Below, one piece after another: positions 27,683 to 37,180 of a stretch of 64,000 bases of DNA; the stretch's first letter is position 1; every line of letters starts with the position of its first letter. This DNA comes from Sphingomonas sp. Its GTDB lineage: Bacteria; Pseudomonadota; Alphaproteobacteria; Sphingomonadales; Sphingomonadaceae. Below the pieces are notes generated by a model. That model searched no databases, was not told the origin of the DNA, and was given only the letters and a program-made list of their open reading frames with translations. The DNA is taken from assembly GCA_017418975.1 (NCBI GenBank), contig JAFOMG010000006.1:434001-498000 (forward strand), written 5' to 3'. A program made the translations under genes and the position numbers.

Positions 27683-28168
27683 ATGGCAGAAAAGAACGAC
27701 AAGACGGGCGCAATGCAGGTCGACATCGACCTGGTGCGGCAGCTCGCCGCCGTGCTGGACGACACCAATCTCACCGAGATCGAAGTCGAGGACGGCGATC
27801 GCAAGGTCCGCGTCGCGCGCACCGTGCAGGCCGCGCCCGCCATCATGCAGGCGCCGATGGCCGCTCCGGTAGCCGCTCCGGCCGCCGCCGCGCCGGTCAC
27901 CGCCGCCGCCGTCGAGACCGCGCCCGTCGCCGCGCTGAACGCAGTCAAGTCGCCCATGGTCGGCACCGCCTATCTGGCGCCGAATCCGGAAGCGGCGAAC
28001 TTCGTCGCGATCGGCCAGGCGGTGAAGGCCGGCGACACGCTGCTGATCATCGAGGCGATGAAGGTGATGAACCCGATCCACGCCACCTCGGCCGGCACGG
28101 TCAAGGCGATCCTGGTCGACAACGGCCAGCCGGTCGAGTTCGACCAGCCCCTCGTCGTCGTCGAGTAA
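27683..28168 (+). CDS. accB: Biotin carboxyl carrier protein of acetyl-CoA carboxylase
   Basis: The 161-residue protein has an N-terminal helical piece ([14 protein letters not shown]), a Pro/Ala linker (about 50–85) and a biotinyl domain with the biotinylation motif IIEAMKVMN. It carries CO2 from AccC to the transferase in fatty-acid synthesis. The start has AAGACGAGATCAA ahead and begins 34 bases after aroQ. It is nine bases ahead of accC. Confidence 0.95.
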   Translation: MAEKNDKTGAMQVDIDLVRQLAAVLDDTNLTEIEVEDGDRKVRVARTVQAAPAIMQAPMAAPVAAPAAAAPVTAAAVETAPVAALNAVKSPMVGTAYLAPNPEAANFVAIGQAVKAGDTLLIIEAMKVMNPIHATSAGTVKAILVDNGQPVEFDQPLVVVE

Positions 28169-28177
28169 CGCGGCACC

Positions 28178-29539
28178 ATGCCTGAAATTAAGAAGCTCCT
28201 GATCGCCAATCGCGGCGAGATCGCGCTGCGCATCCATCGTGCCTGCCACGAGATGGGCATCAAGACCGTCGCGGTGCACTCCACCGCCGACTCGGACGCG
28301 ATGCACGTCCGCCTGGCCGACGAGGCGATCTGCATCGGCCCGCCGGCCGCGGCGGAGAGCTATCTGAAGATCGACCGGATCATCGCCGCCGCCGAGATCT
28401 CGGGCGCCGACGCCATCCATCCGGGCTATGGCTTCCTTTCGGAGAACGCCAAGTTCGCCGAGATCGTCGAGGCGCACGGCATCATCTTCGTCGGGCCCAA
28501 GCCCGAGCACATCCGCACCATGGGCGACAAGATCGAGGCGAAGCGCACCGCCGGCGCGCTCGGCCTGCCGCTCGTCCCCGGTTCGGACGGCGCGATCAGC
28601 GATGTCGAGGAAGCCAAGCGCATCGCCGAGGCGGCAGGCTATCCGGTGATCATCAAGGCCGCCTCGGGCGGCGGCGGGCGCGGCATGAAGGTCGTGACCA
28701 ACCCTGCCGATCTCGAGGCGCAGATGCTCCAGGCGGGCAGCGAGGCGAAGGCCGCCTTCGGCGACGCCACCGTCTATCTGGAGAAATATCTCGGCAACCC
28801 GCGCCATATCGAGGTGCAGGTGTTCGGCGACGGCAATGGCAACGCCATTCATCTGGGCGAGCGCGACTGCTCGCTCCAGCGCCGCCACCAGAAAGTGCTC
28901 GAGGAAGCTCCCTCGCCCGTGCTCTCGGCCGAGGAGCGCGAGCGCATCGGCGGGATCTGCGCCAGGGCGATGGCCGATATGGGCTATCGCGGCGCCGGCA
29001 CCATCGAGTTCCTGTGGGAAGACGGCGAGTTCTACTTCATCGAGATGAACACCCGCCTGCAGGTGGAGCATCCGGTGACCGAGGCGATCACCGGCCTCGA
29101 CCTGGTCCGCGAGCAGATCCGCGTCGCCGAAGGGCACGGCCTGACGCTGCGCCAGGAGGACGTGGTCTTCCGCGGCCATGCGATCGAGTGCCGCATCAAC
29201 GCCGAGGATCCGCGCACCTTCGCGCCCTCGCCGGGCCTGGTGAAGGGCTATCACGCGCCGGGCGGCATGAACGTCCGCGTCGATTCGGGCCTCTATGCCG
29301 GCTACAAGGTGCCGCCCTATTACGACTCGATGATCGCCAAGCTGATCGTCTACGGCACCACTCGCCAGGGCGCGCTGCGCCGCCTGCGCCGGGCGCTGGA
29401 GGAGTTCGTGATCGACGGGATGAAGACCACCATCCCGCTCCACCAGGCGCTGCTCGACGATCCCGAATTCCAGAAGGGCGAATATACGATCAAGTGGCTG
29501 GAGGAATGGCTGGCCCGGCAGGACGACGCGCAATCGTGA
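28178..29539 (+). CDS. accC: Biotin carboxylase subunit of acetyl-CoA carboxylase
   Basis: The 453-residue protein is a standard ATP-grasp biotin carboxylase: [13 protein letters not shown] at the start, ATP loop ASGGGGRGM, and [14 protein letters not shown] with the catalytic Glu and Arg. It carboxylates the biotin of AccB with bicarbonate and ATP. It overlaps the ArsC-like gene by four bases (GTGA). Confidence 0.97.
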   Translation: MPEIKKLLIANRGEIALRIHRACHEMGIKTVAVHSTADSDAMHVRLADEAICIGPPAAAESYLKIDRIIAAAEISGADAIHPGYGFLSENAKFAEIVEAHGIIFVGPKPEHIRTMGDKIEAKRTAGALGLPLVPGSDGAISDVEEAKRIAEAAGYPVIIKAASGGGGRGMKVVTNPADLEAQMLQAGSEAKAAFGDATVYLEKYLGNPRHIEVQVFGDGNGNAIHLGERDCSLQRRHQKVLEEAPSPVLSAEERERIGGICARAMADMGYRGAGTIEFLWEDGEFYFIEMNTRLQVEHPVTEAITGLDLVREQIRVAEGHGLTLRQEDVVFRGHAIECRINAEDPRTFAPSPGLVKGYHAPGGMNVRVDSGLYAGYKVPPYYDSMIAKLIVYGTTRQGALRRLRRALEEFVIDGMKTTIPLHQALLDDPEFQKGEYTIKWLEEWLARQDDAQS

Positions 29540-29874
29540 AGGCCACCATCTATCACAATCCCCGCTGCTCCAAGTCGCGCGAGGCGCTGGCGATCCTGAA
29601 CGGAACGCCGGGCCTCGCGGTCGAGGTGGTCGAATATCTCAAGACCCCGCCGAGCCGCGAGACGCTGCAGGACCTGTACCGGCGCGCCGGCATGACCGCG
29701 CGCGAGGGCCTGCGCATCGCCGAGGACGCCGCCAAGCCGCTGAAGGGCGCGGACGACGACGCGATCCTCGATGCGATGGCGGCCAATCCGATCCTGATCG
29801 AGCGGCCGCTGGTGGCCACCGACAAGGGCGTTCGCCTGGGCCGCCCGCCGGAGCGGGTGCGCGAGATCCTGTAG
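29536..29874 (+). CDS. ArsC-family arsenate reductase (glutaredoxin-coupled type)
   Basis: The 112-residue product begins [14 protein letters not shown], with the single active Cys11 of ArsC, and ends with ERPLV and the RPPERV block that supplies the conserved Arg. The family reduces arsenate using glutathione and glutaredoxin; some members have other roles. It starts with GTG overlapping the accC stop, so it is translated from the acc transcript. No arsR or arsB is near, so a dedicated arsenic operon is not supported. Confidence 0.85.
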   Translation: MKATIYHNPRCSKSREALAILNGTPGLAVEVVEYLKTPPSRETLQDLYRRAGMTAREGLRIAEDAAKPLKGADDDAILDAMAANPILIERPLVATDKGVRLGRPPERVREIL

Positions 29875-30248
29875 GGCGAAGACCCAAGGCATCTGAGGCC
29901 ATATCCGTCATCCCCGCGCGGGCGGGGATCCAGGGTAGTTCGGGACAATCGATGCAATCACGCGCAGGCTTGCCGGAAACGGCAAAGCGGGCCTCGCGCG
30001 TCTTGCTCCTGGCCCTGGATCCCCGCCTGCGCCGGGATGACGATGGAGGGCGTAAGTCCCCAACCCGCCACCACCCATATTACCCGTTTTGGCGAATTCC
30101 ACTCCGGATTAACGCGAATATTACGATCGTTCCCGTAACGATTCCGTCGAGAACGGGGGCGGGAAATGCGAACAAGGCCAAGCATCGATGGGCATCGCGC
30201 GGGCAGGAACGCCGCGCGGATCGCCGCATGGACCGGCGGGGCCCGCGC
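29875..30248. other. Gap holding repeat copy B and the GGDEF leader
   Basis: Apart from the 135-bp element at 29907–30041 the stretch is non-coding. Downstream of the element is a relatively AT-rich segment (30075–30135) fitting a promoter for the GGDEF gene, and a dyad ATCGTT–5 bases–AACGAT at 30126–30142 that could bind a regulator. Upstream in-frame ATGs of the GGDEF gene (for example 30228) lie here but were not preferred. Confidence 0.5.
29907..30041. repeat. 135-bp element with 29-bp terminal inverted repeats (copy B)
   Basis: Arms 29907–29935 and 30013–30041 are inverted repeats with two mismatches, and the total length is exactly that of copy A at 3356–3490. The interior shares long blocks with copy A in the same orientation. 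It sits between the ArsC-like and GGDEF genes and carries no ORF. Confidence 0.9.
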
Positions 30249-31343
30249 ATGAACGCGCCCGTCTCCCTCCACTCGCCGCTCGATCGGCTCGTCTCCTGGT
30301 TCCGCCGCGGCGAAGGCGAGGATCCCTGGGCCGCGCCCGACCGGACCGCGCTCCACCGGCTGCGCTACGAGCAGATCGGCGCCTTCCTGTTCCAGCACGG
30401 CCTGGAGCCCAGCACGACCAATTTCGATTTCGCCGGCCGTTTCCTCGACGGCCTGGAGGCGCCGCTGGTGCGCGCCGCGCAGGAACTGCTCAACGCGAAG
30501 GGCAAGCTGACCGACCGCGACGTCGAGCGGATCGTCGAGCGCTGCGCGGCGAGCGAGACGCCCGACAAGCTCGACAAGCTCACCCGCGAGCTGGAGAGCA
30601 AGGTCGCCGACTGCCTCGCCGCGGTGGGTGACGCCACTGCCTCGACCAGCGCCTATTCCACCGCGCTCGGCGAGGCGGCGGACCAGATGGGCAGCGAGCC
30701 GGGCGAGGCCTATCGCCGGCTGCTCGAAGTCACGCTCGAAGTGGCCGAGACGACTCGCAGGATCGGCGGCCGGCTCGAGCGCACGCGCGAGGACACGCGG
30801 CGCCTGCGCGCCGATCTCGAGCGCGCGGTGCGCGAGGCGGAGGAGGACCATCTCACCGGCCTGCCCAATCGCCGCGGCTTCTTCGCGCGGATGGAGGAGA
30901 TGCTGGCGCGGCCCGATGCCGCGCCCTTCGCCCTGGCGCTGTGCGACATCGACAATTTCAAGGCGATCAACGACCGGCATGGCCACCATACCGGCGACCG
31001 GGTGCTTCGCTTCGTCGCGCGCTTCCTGCGCGAGGACCTGGGCCGCCGGGTGACGGTCGCGCGCTATGGCGGCGAGGAGTTCGTCTGCCTGTTCGAGGGG
31101 GCCGATGCGGAGGAGGCCGCCGACACGCTCGACGGCTGCCGTACCCGGCTGCGCGAGCGGCTGCTGCGCGACCAGACCACGGACCTGCCGATCGGCAGGA
31201 TCAGCTTCTCGGCCGGCGTCGCGCCGGTCGCGGGCGATCACGCCGACGCGCTGCGCCTTGCCGACGATCTCCTCTATGCGGCGAAACATGCCGGCAAGGA
31301 TCGCGTGGTGACGTCCTCGCTGCCGGTCGCCTCGGCGGCCTAG
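30249..31343 (+). CDS. GGDEF diguanylate cyclase
   Basis: The 364-residue soluble protein has a helical N-terminal sensor-like part (1–190), a coiled coil around 165–200, and a GGDEF domain from about 200 with DHLTGLPNRRGFF, DIDNFKAINDRHGHHTGD and the active-site GGEEF. The domain makes cyclic di-GMP from two GTP. The RxxD inhibitory site five residues ahead of GGEEF is not present (VTVARYGGEEF), so product inhibition there is unlikely. No membrane helix was found. Confidence 0.92.
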   Translation: MNAPVSLHSPLDRLVSWFRRGEGEDPWAAPDRTALHRLRYEQIGAFLFQHGLEPSTTNFDFAGRFLDGLEAPLVRAAQELLNAKGKLTDRDVERIVERCAASETPDKLDKLTRELESKVADCLAAVGDATASTSAYSTALGEAADQMGSEPGEAYRRLLEVTLEVAETTRRIGGRLERTREDTRRLRADLERAVREAEEDHLTGLPNRRGFFARMEEMLARPDAAPFALALCDIDNFKAINDRHGHHTGDRVLRFVARFLREDLGRRVTVARYGGEEFVCLFEGADAEEAADTLDGCRTRLRERLLRDQTTDLPIGRISFSAGVAPVAGDHADALRLADDLLYAAKHAGKDRVVTSSLPVASAA

Positions 31344-31368
31344 GGTCACGACGCGATCGGCAAGGCCC

Positions 31369-31394
31369 GTCATCCCCGCCCGCGCGGGAGTGAC
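31369..31394. repeat. 26-bp palindrome of the dispersed family
   Basis: GTCATCCCCGC with a near-perfect partner (GCGGGAGTGAC, one mismatch), lying 26 bases after the GGDEF stop. Confidence 0.85.
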
Positions 31395-31496
31395 GAGAGA
31401 AGAATGGGAGTGCTCGGGCCCCAACCAGTTCCGCAGGATCGGTCAGGCGCGACTCGCCCGGCCTGCGGCACAGCGGCGCCAGGGAGACCAGGAACC

Positions 31497-32375
31497 GTGA
31501 AGCCCGACGCCCGCCAGCGCTATCTCGCCCGCATGCGCCGCGTGCTCGATCATGTCGACGCGCATCTCGATGCGGATCTCGGCACCGAGACGCTGGCGGC
31601 CGTCGCCGCCTTCTCGCCCTTCCATTTCCATCGCCAGTTCGCCGAACTCTTCGGGATCAGCGTCCACCGCTACGTCCAGCTCGCCCGCATCAAGCGGGCC
31701 TCGCTCGCCCTCGCCTATCGAACCGACCCGGTGCTCGACATCGCGCTCGATTCGGGGTTCGGCGGGCCGGAGGCCTTTGCGCGCGCGTTCCGGAAGCGGA
31801 CCGGACAGAGCCCGAGCGAATTCCGCGCCCGGCCGGAATGGGCTCCCTGGAACGCGGCCCTCGCGCCGCTCGCACAGGCAAGGAGCCAGCACATGACACC
31901 GACCTATACCGATGCCGATGTGGCCATCGTCGATTTCCCCGCCACGGCGGTGGCGCTGATCGAGCATCGCGGCGATCCGGGAGCGATCGGCGACACGATC
32001 CGCCGCTTCATCGACTGGCGCCGCGCCAACGCGCTGCCGCCGGCAAGGAGCGCCACCTTCAACATCCTCCACAATGATCCGGACAGCGTGCCGCCCGCGG
32101 AATATCGCCTCGACATCGCCTGCGCCGCTCCGCGCGTCGCACCCAATCATGCCGGGGTGATCGAGGGCCTGGTCCCCGCCGGCCGCTGCGCGATGATGCG
32201 GATCACCGGCCCGGGCGACGATCTGCGCGCGCCGGCCCATTTCCTCTATGCCGACTGGCTGCCCCGCAGCGGCGAGGAGCCGCGCGACTTCCCGATGTTC
32301 GTCCAGCGCCTGCGCTTCTTCCCGGACGTGCCGGCCGGCGAGGCGGTGACGGAGATGTTCCTGCCGCTGGCTTAG
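31497..32375 (+). CDS. AraC-type regulator with C-terminal GyrI-like domain
   Basis: The 292-residue protein has an N-terminal double helix-turn-helix of AraC/XylS type (residues 8–105, with FSPFHFHRQFAELFG and DIALDSGFGGPEAFARAFRKRTG) and a C-terminal GyrI/SOUL-like ligand-binding domain (about 135–292). This is the Rob/SoxS-like layout used by multidrug-binding regulators. The GTG start follows AGGGAGACCAGGA. The targets are unknown; no efflux gene is adjacent. Confidence 0.88.
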   Translation: MKPDARQRYLARMRRVLDHVDAHLDADLGTETLAAVAAFSPFHFHRQFAELFGISVHRYVQLARIKRASLALAYRTDPVLDIALDSGFGGPEAFARAFRKRTGQSPSEFRARPEWAPWNAALAPLAQARSQHMTPTYTDADVAIVDFPATAVALIEHRGDPGAIGDTIRRFIDWRRANALPPARSATFNILHNDPDSVPPAEYRLDIACAAPRVAPNHAGVIEGLVPAGRCAMMRITGPGDDLRAPAHFLYADWLPRSGEEPRDFPMFVQRLRFFPDVPAGEAVTEMFLPLA

Positions 32376-32402
32376 GGTCAGGATCCCGTCCACTCGCGCC
32401 GC

Positions 32403-32460
32403 CATCCAGCCTATACCGTCATCCAGCCTGTACCGTCATCCCCGCGAAGGCGGGGATGGC
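32403..32460. repeat. Two tandem 17-bp units leading into a dispersed palindrome
   Basis: Units at 32403–32419 and 32420–32436 (CATCCAGCCT-A/G-TACCGT) differ by one base and run directly into a 26-bp palindrome at 32435–32460. The tandem units look like duplicated, altered ends of the palindrome. Confidence 0.75.
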
Positions 32461-32544
32461 GAAGGGAGTCACAGAAATAGTTAATGAAATCAAAGCGTTG
32501 ATGGGATTTTGCCCTAGGCGAGCTCCCCCTCCCGGGAGGACTGG

Positions 32545-32985
32545 CTAGCCCCGTCGCAGATGGGTGATGTCCTGCTTCAGGCCATAGAGATAGGCCGCGC
32601 GGCCGTCGCGCACCTCGACATCGGCGGTCACGCGCATCCAGCGCATCTCGCCGTCCGGCCGGCGGATCTCCGCCTCGAAGGTGAAGCTGCCGCAATTGGC
32701 GATCGCCTCCGACCGCAGCCTGGCCAGCTCCGCCCGCGATTCCGGGCTATACATGGCGACCACCTCCTCGCGCCGCACCGGGCGATCGGGCGGCAGGCCG
32801 AAGATCGCGAACACTCCGGGCGTCCAGCGCAGCGAATCGTCGGAAAGGTCGCATTCCCAGGCGGCGGGCATCGGCGCGAGCACGGCGGGCGCACCGTCCG
32901 GCACGACGTGCAGCGCGTTCGCCCAGCCCATCGGCACGCGCCCGGGCGGCGGCGCCGCCACGCGATCTATCCAGTGATTCGTCAC
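32545..32985 (-). CDS. Single PAS-domain protein
   Basis: The 146-residue protein is a PAS/PAC module: WECDLSDDSLRWTPGVFAIFGLP, then EAEIRRPDGEMRWMRVTADV and a final YGLKQDITHLRR. It has no output domain or HTH, so it must act through a partner or bind a ligand directly. The start was set at GTG (TNHWIDR) by a weak GGAG upstream; the reading frame is open further upstream. It is divergent from purL across a 315-base gap. Confidence 0.7.
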   Translation of the reverse strand: MTNHWIDRVAAPPPGRVPMGWANALHVVPDGAPAVLAPMPAAWECDLSDDSLRWTPGVFAIFGLPPDRPVRREEVVAMYSPESRAELARLRSEAIANCGSFTFEAEIRRPDGEMRWMRVTADVEVRDGRAAYLYGLKQDITHLRRG

Positions 32986-33300
32986 GCTACACCCAAGGCT
33001 CCACTCCGTTCGCCTTGCTACGCCTCCAATGGTTAATCTCCAACCCCCGCATATTCCGACGATTCGGTCTTTTAATGTAGGATTCCATCCGCTTGGCTCG
33101 GCCGCGATGCGAACGCCCCGCCCCTTCCCCGCTCCTTGCGTGCCACGGGCGCACCGGAGAGCCGCCGCGCGCGATGACGTCGGGGCCTTTGCGACCTTCC
33201 GCGCCGTTCGCGCACCCGGGCGCGTCAAGAGAGTCAAGATTTTCGCACCGTCCCCGCCCGGGGGTGACGCGGGCACATGCCCTCGCTATGGGCTGCGCCC
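32986..33300. other. Leader region between the PAS gene and purL
   Basis: No gene is supported. An AT-rich segment (33028–33085) is a reasonable promoter area for purL or for the divergent PAS gene, but no clean -35/-10 pair could be chosen. No riboswitch fold was recognised. Confidence 0.5.
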
Positions 33301-35520
33301 ATGACCCAGATCACGTCCGAGATCGTCGCCGAGCACGGCTTCACCCCCGAGGAATATGAGCGCGTCCTGAAGGCGATGGGCCGCGAGCCCAACCTGACCG
33401 AGCTCGGCATCTTCTCGGTGATGTGGTCCGAGCATTGCAGCTACAAGTCCAGCCGCATCCATCTGAAGAAGCTGCCGACCGAGGGGCCCCAGGTGATCTG
33501 CGGCCCGGGCGAGAATGCCGGCGTGGTCGATATCGGCGACGGCCAGGCCGCGATCTTCAAGATGGAGAGCCACAACCACCCGTCGTACATCGAGCCCTAT
33601 CAGGGCGCGGCGACCGGCGTGGGCGGCATCCTGCGCGACGTGTTCACCATGGGCGCGCGCCCGATCGCCAACATGAACGCGCTGCGCTTCGGCCGGCCCG
33701 ATCACCCCAAGATGAAGCACCTCATCGCCGGCGTGGTCCATGGCATCGGCGGCTATGGCAATTGCGTGGGCGTTCCCACCGTCGGCGGCGAGGTCAATTT
33801 CCACAAGGCCTATGACGGCAACATCCTGGTCAATGCGATGACCGTCGGCATCGCCGATACCGACAAGATCTTCTATTCGGCCGCCTCGGGCGTCGGCAAT
33901 CCGATCGTCTATGTGGGCAGCAAGACCGGCCGCGACGGCATCCACGGCGCGACCATGGCCTCGGCCGATTTCGGCGAGGACAGCGAGGAGAAGCGCCCCA
34001 CCGTCCAGGTCGGCGATCCCTTCACCGAGAAGCTGCTGATCGAGGCGTGCCTCGAGCTGATGTCCTCGGATGCGATCGTCGCGATCCAGGACATGGGCGC
34101 CGCCGGCCTCACTTCCTCCTCGGTCGAGATGGCGAGCAAGGGCGGCGTCGGCATCGAGCTGATCATGGACGACGTGCCCCAGCGCGAGACCGGCATGACG
34201 CCGTACGAGATGATGCTGTCGGAGAGCCAGGAGCGCATGCTCATGGTGCTCAAGCCCGGCCGCGAAGCCTTTGCCGAAGCGATCTTCCGCAAGTGGGAGC
34301 TCGATTTCGCCGTGATCGGCCATGTGACGGACACCGGCCGCATGGTGCTGAAGTGGCAGGGCGATGTCGTCGCCGACATTCCGCTCGCCCCGCTCGCCGA
34401 CGAAGCACCGCTCTACGACCGTCCGCACGTGCCGACGCCGAAGCCGGCCGCGCTGACCGATGTTCCCGAAAGCGTGGATCCGGCCGCCGACCTGCTCAAG
34501 CTGGTCGGCACGCCCGACCTGGCCAGCCGCCGCTGGATCTGGGAGCAGTACGACCACATGGTCGGCGCCGACACCACGCAGCGGCCGGGCGGCGATGCGG
34601 CGGTGGTCCGCGTCCATGGCTCGGGCAAGGGCCTGGCGATCACCACCGACTGCACCCCGCGCTATTGCTTCGCCGACCCGGTGGAGGGCGGCAAGCAGGC
34701 GATCGCCGAGGCATGGCGCAACCTCTCCGCCGTCGGCGCGACGCCGCTGGCGGTGACCAACTGCCTCAACTTCGCCAATCCGCAGCGCCCGGAGATCATG
34801 GGCCAGATCGTCGGCTGCCTCGAAGGCATGTCGGAGGCGTGCCGCGCGCTCGACTTCCCGATCGTCTCGGGCAATGTCTCGCTCTACAATGAGAGCAAGG
34901 CCACCGGCGGCGGCTCGGCGATCCTGCCGACCCCGGCGATCGGCGCGATCGGCCTGCTCAAGGATTATTCGAAGAGCGCGACCATCGCCTTCAAGGGCAC
35001 CGGCGACATCATCCTCGCCGTGGGCGAGCGTTCGGGCCATCTCGGCCAGTCGCTGTGGCTGCGCGAGCTGCACGGCCGCGAGGAGGGGCCGGCCCCCGAG
35101 GTCGATCTGATGATGGAGCGCCGCACCGGCGCTTTTATCCGCTCGGGCATCTGCACCGGCGCGATCACCGCCTGCCATGACGTGTCGGACGGCGGCCTGG
35201 CGGTCGCGATCGCCGAGATGGCGATGGCCTCCGGCATCGGCGCGATCATCGACCAGCCCCAGCCCTTCGGCATCGCCGGCTCGTTCTTCGGTGAGGACCA
35301 GGGCCTGTATGTCGTCACGATCTGCGACACCTGCCTTGCCGACTTCCTCGTCGCGGCGGACAAGGCCGGGCTGGTCGCCGATCCGATCGGCCGCACGATC
35401 AAGGACCGGATCATCTTCGAGCTGGAAGAGGGCGATTTCTGCGTGAGCCTGGCCGATCTCAAGGCGGCGCACGAAGCGTTCTTCCCGGAACTGATGGGGG
35501 AAGACGCGGCCCTGGCATGA
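33301..35520 (+). CDS. purL: Phosphoribosylformylglycinamidine synthase subunit
   Basis: The 739-residue product is the small-type PurL, which needs separate PurS and PurQ. It has the ATP-binding [35 protein letters not shown], two AIRS-like repeats and GDAAVVRV in the second half. It makes formylglycinamidine ribonucleotide in purine synthesis. The ATG eight codons inside the open frame is the family start ([13 protein letters not shown]). purQ and purS are not in the window. Confidence 0.97.
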   Translation: MTQITSEIVAEHGFTPEEYERVLKAMGREPNLTELGIFSVMWSEHCSYKSSRIHLKKLPTEGPQVICGPGENAGVVDIGDGQAAIFKMESHNHPSYIEPYQGAATGVGGILRDVFTMGARPIANMNALRFGRPDHPKMKHLIAGVVHGIGGYGNCVGVPTVGGEVNFHKAYDGNILVNAMTVGIADTDKIFYSAASGVGNPIVYVGSKTGRDGIHGATMASADFGEDSEEKRPTVQVGDPFTEKLLIEACLELMSSDAIVAIQDMGAAGLTSSSVEMASKGGVGIELIMDDVPQRETGMTPYEMMLSESQERMLMVLKPGREAFAEAIFRKWELDFAVIGHVTDTGRMVLKWQGDVVADIPLAPLADEAPLYDRPHVPTPKPAALTDVPESVDPAADLLKLVGTPDLASRRWIWEQYDHMVGADTTQRPGGDAAVVRVHGSGKGLAITTDCTPRYCFADPVEGGKQAIAEAWRNLSAVGATPLAVTNCLNFANPQRPEIMGQIVGCLEGMSEACRALDFPIVSGNVSLYNESKATGGGSAILPTPAIGAIGLLKDYSKSATIAFKGTGDIILAVGERSGHLGQSLWLRELHGREEGPAPEVDLMMERRTGAFIRSGICTGAITACHDVSDGGLAVAIAEMAMASGIGAIIDQPQPFGIAGSFFGEDQGLYVVTICDTCLADFLVAADKAGLVADPIGRTIKDRIIFELEEGDFCVSLADLKAAHEAFFPELMGEDAALA

Positions 35521-35558
35521 AGTAGGTGCATGCCGGGCCGGCAATGAGGGAGGTCATG

Positions 35559-35966
35559 ATGACCGTTGGCTATTCCGGCACGCCGCTGGCGAAGAAACTG
35601 GGGCTCAAGCCCGGCATGCGCTGCTGGTTCCGCGACATGCCGGGCAGCGTGCGCGCCGAGATCGATCCCGCCGGGCTGGGGATCGAGGAATATGCAGCCG
35701 CCTGTGCCGGGCTGCAGGCGGCGCATGTCTTCGTCACCGAGCGGGCGCGGCTCGAGCGGGAATTGGAGGCGCTGCTCGCCCTGATCGACCGGAACGGCTT
35801 CATCTGGGTCTCCTGGCCCAAGAAAGCCGCCCGGGTGGAGACCGACATTACCGAGGACGTGATCCGCGCGGTCGCGCTGCCCATGGGACTGGTCGATATC
35901 AAGGTCTGCGCGGTCGATGCGGTCTGGTCGGGCCTGAAGCTGGTGATCCGCCGGGAAAATCGCTGA
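35559..35966 (+). CDS. DUF3052 family protein
   Basis: The 135-residue product starts MTVGYSGTPLAKKLGLKPG and ends in IKVCAVDAVWSGLKLVIRR, which is the DUF3052 family of small soluble proteins. No catalytic residues were identified. GGGAGG lies five bases before the ATG at this start; another ATG lies just before it. It begins 38 bases after purL and may be cotranscribed. Confidence 0.88.
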   Translation: MTVGYSGTPLAKKLGLKPGMRCWFRDMPGSVRAEIDPAGLGIEEYAAACAGLQAAHVFVTERARLERELEALLALIDRNGFIWVSWPKKAARVETDITEDVIRAVALPMGLVDIKVCAVDAVWSGLKLVIRRENR

Positions 35967-36035
35967 GCGCTACGGGGAAAACCGGATTGCCCGGCCCGAG
36001 ACACCGGTGGCATCGTCGAATCAGGGGGAGCGTCC

Positions 36036-36704
36036 ATGGCCGAGCACGAAGCGCTGCCGTGGCAGCCCTATCCGGAACTTAGCGACGATGTACGGATCGC
36101 GCGGGCCCGGGCGTTCCTTGCGGAAATCGCCCTCCGCCGCAGCTGCCGTGCCTTTGACGAGCGGCCCGTTCCCCGCGAAGTGATCGAGGCGGCGCTGCGG
36201 GCCGCCGGCTCGGCACCGAGCGGCGCCAACCGCCAGCCCTGGCATTTCTGCGCGATCGAGGGGGCGGAGGCCAAGGCGACGATCCGCGTCGCCGCCGAGG
36301 AGGAGGAGCGCCAGTTCTATGGCAATCGCGCGCCGGGATCCTGGCTCGACGCGGTGCGCCCGCTCGGCACCGGGGCCGACAAGCCCTTTCTCGAGGCGGC
36401 GCCCTGGCTGATCGCGGTCTTCGCCCGGCGCCTGGCCGATGAGGAAGCCGTGCCGCGCAACTATTACGTCACCGAAAGCGTCGGCATCGCCACCGGCATC
36501 CTGCTGGCCACGCTGCACGCCGCCGGCGTCGCCACCCTGGTCCACACCCCCAGGCCGATGCGCTTCCTCAACCGCGTCTGCCGCCGGCCGGACAGCGAGA
36601 AGGCGCTGATGCTGATCGTGGCCGGCCATCCGGCGGCCGGCGCGACGATCCCGGTGGCGGGCAGCCGGAAGAAGCCGCTGGAGGAGATCAGCTCCTGGCT
36701 GTAG
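36036..36704 (+). CDS. Nitroreductase family flavoprotein
   Basis: The 222-residue protein has RRSCRAFDERPVPREVIEAALRAAGSAPSGANRQPWHF, the FMN-binding start of nitroreductases, and a GIATGILLATLHAAGV helix. Such enzymes reduce nitro groups, quinones or enones with NAD(P)H; others dehalogenate iodotyrosine. The EEERQFYGN insertion is typical of the iodotyrosine-deiodinase-like group. Substrate is not assigned. Confidence 0.88.
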   Translation: MAEHEALPWQPYPELSDDVRIARARAFLAEIALRRSCRAFDERPVPREVIEAALRAAGSAPSGANRQPWHFCAIEGAEAKATIRVAAEEEERQFYGNRAPGSWLDAVRPLGTGADKPFLEAAPWLIAVFARRLADEEAVPRNYYVTESVGIATGILLATLHAAGVATLVHTPRPMRFLNRVCRRPDSEKALMLIVAGHPAAGATIPVAGSRKKPLEEISSWL

Positions 36705-36736
36705 CGTCGGGCCGGGAGCGCGGGAGGAGACGAGAC

Positions 36737-37180
36737 ATGGCCGATGCCGGACGCCGGATCCTGGTGGCGACGCTGGTCGCCGGCACGCTCGACATCGCCG
36801 CGGCGGCGATCCTCGCGCTCCAGGCCGGGCGGACGCCCGACGGCATGCTGCGCGGCGTCGCCAGCGGCCCCTTTCCCGGCGCGAGCGGCTGGGGCACGGC
36901 CGGCGCGGCGCTGGGGCTGGCGGTGCATTTTGCCATCATGGCGGTGATGGCGGCGCTGTTCGTCCTCGCCGCCGACCGGCTGCCCCTGCTCAAGGCACGG
37001 CGCCTGGCCGCGGGCATCGGCTATGGCGTCGCCAGCTGGGCGGTGATGAACCTGATCGTGCTGCCGCTGCGTTGGCCCGGCATCTTCCCGCATCTCGACC
37101 CGCGGACGGTCGCGACCCAGCTCTTCTGCCACATCGTGCTGGTCGGCATCCCGATCGCACTGGTCGCCGCGCGGCGCTGA
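36737..37180 (+). CDS. Four-helix membrane protein, unknown
   Basis: The 147-residue product has helices near 7–28, 55–80, 88–108 and 122–143 and a Pro/Gly-rich loop. It has no known motif. Its stop abuts the ATG of the DUF418 gene, and it follows the nitroreductase by 32 bases, so three genes probably form one transcript. Confidence 0.75.
   Translation: MADAGRRILVATLVAGTLDIAAAAILALQAGRTPDGMLRGVASGPFPGASGWGTAGAALGLAVHFAIMAVMAALFVLAADRLPLLKARRLAAGIGYGVASWAVMNLIVLPLRWPGIFPHLDPRTVATQLFCHIVLVGIPIALVAARR

Noticed and set aside
27452..29533. Long minus-strand frame across accB/accC.
   Set aside because: Shadow of accB and accC; no domain.
29536..29874. Arsenic-resistance operon.
   Set aside because: Only one ArsC-like gene is present; no arsR, arsB or acr3 neighbours.
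33286..35544. Long open frame on the minus strand across purL.
   Set aside because: It is an antisense shadow of a well-supported gene; it is His/Asp/Arg-rich low-complexity sequence with no family resemblance.
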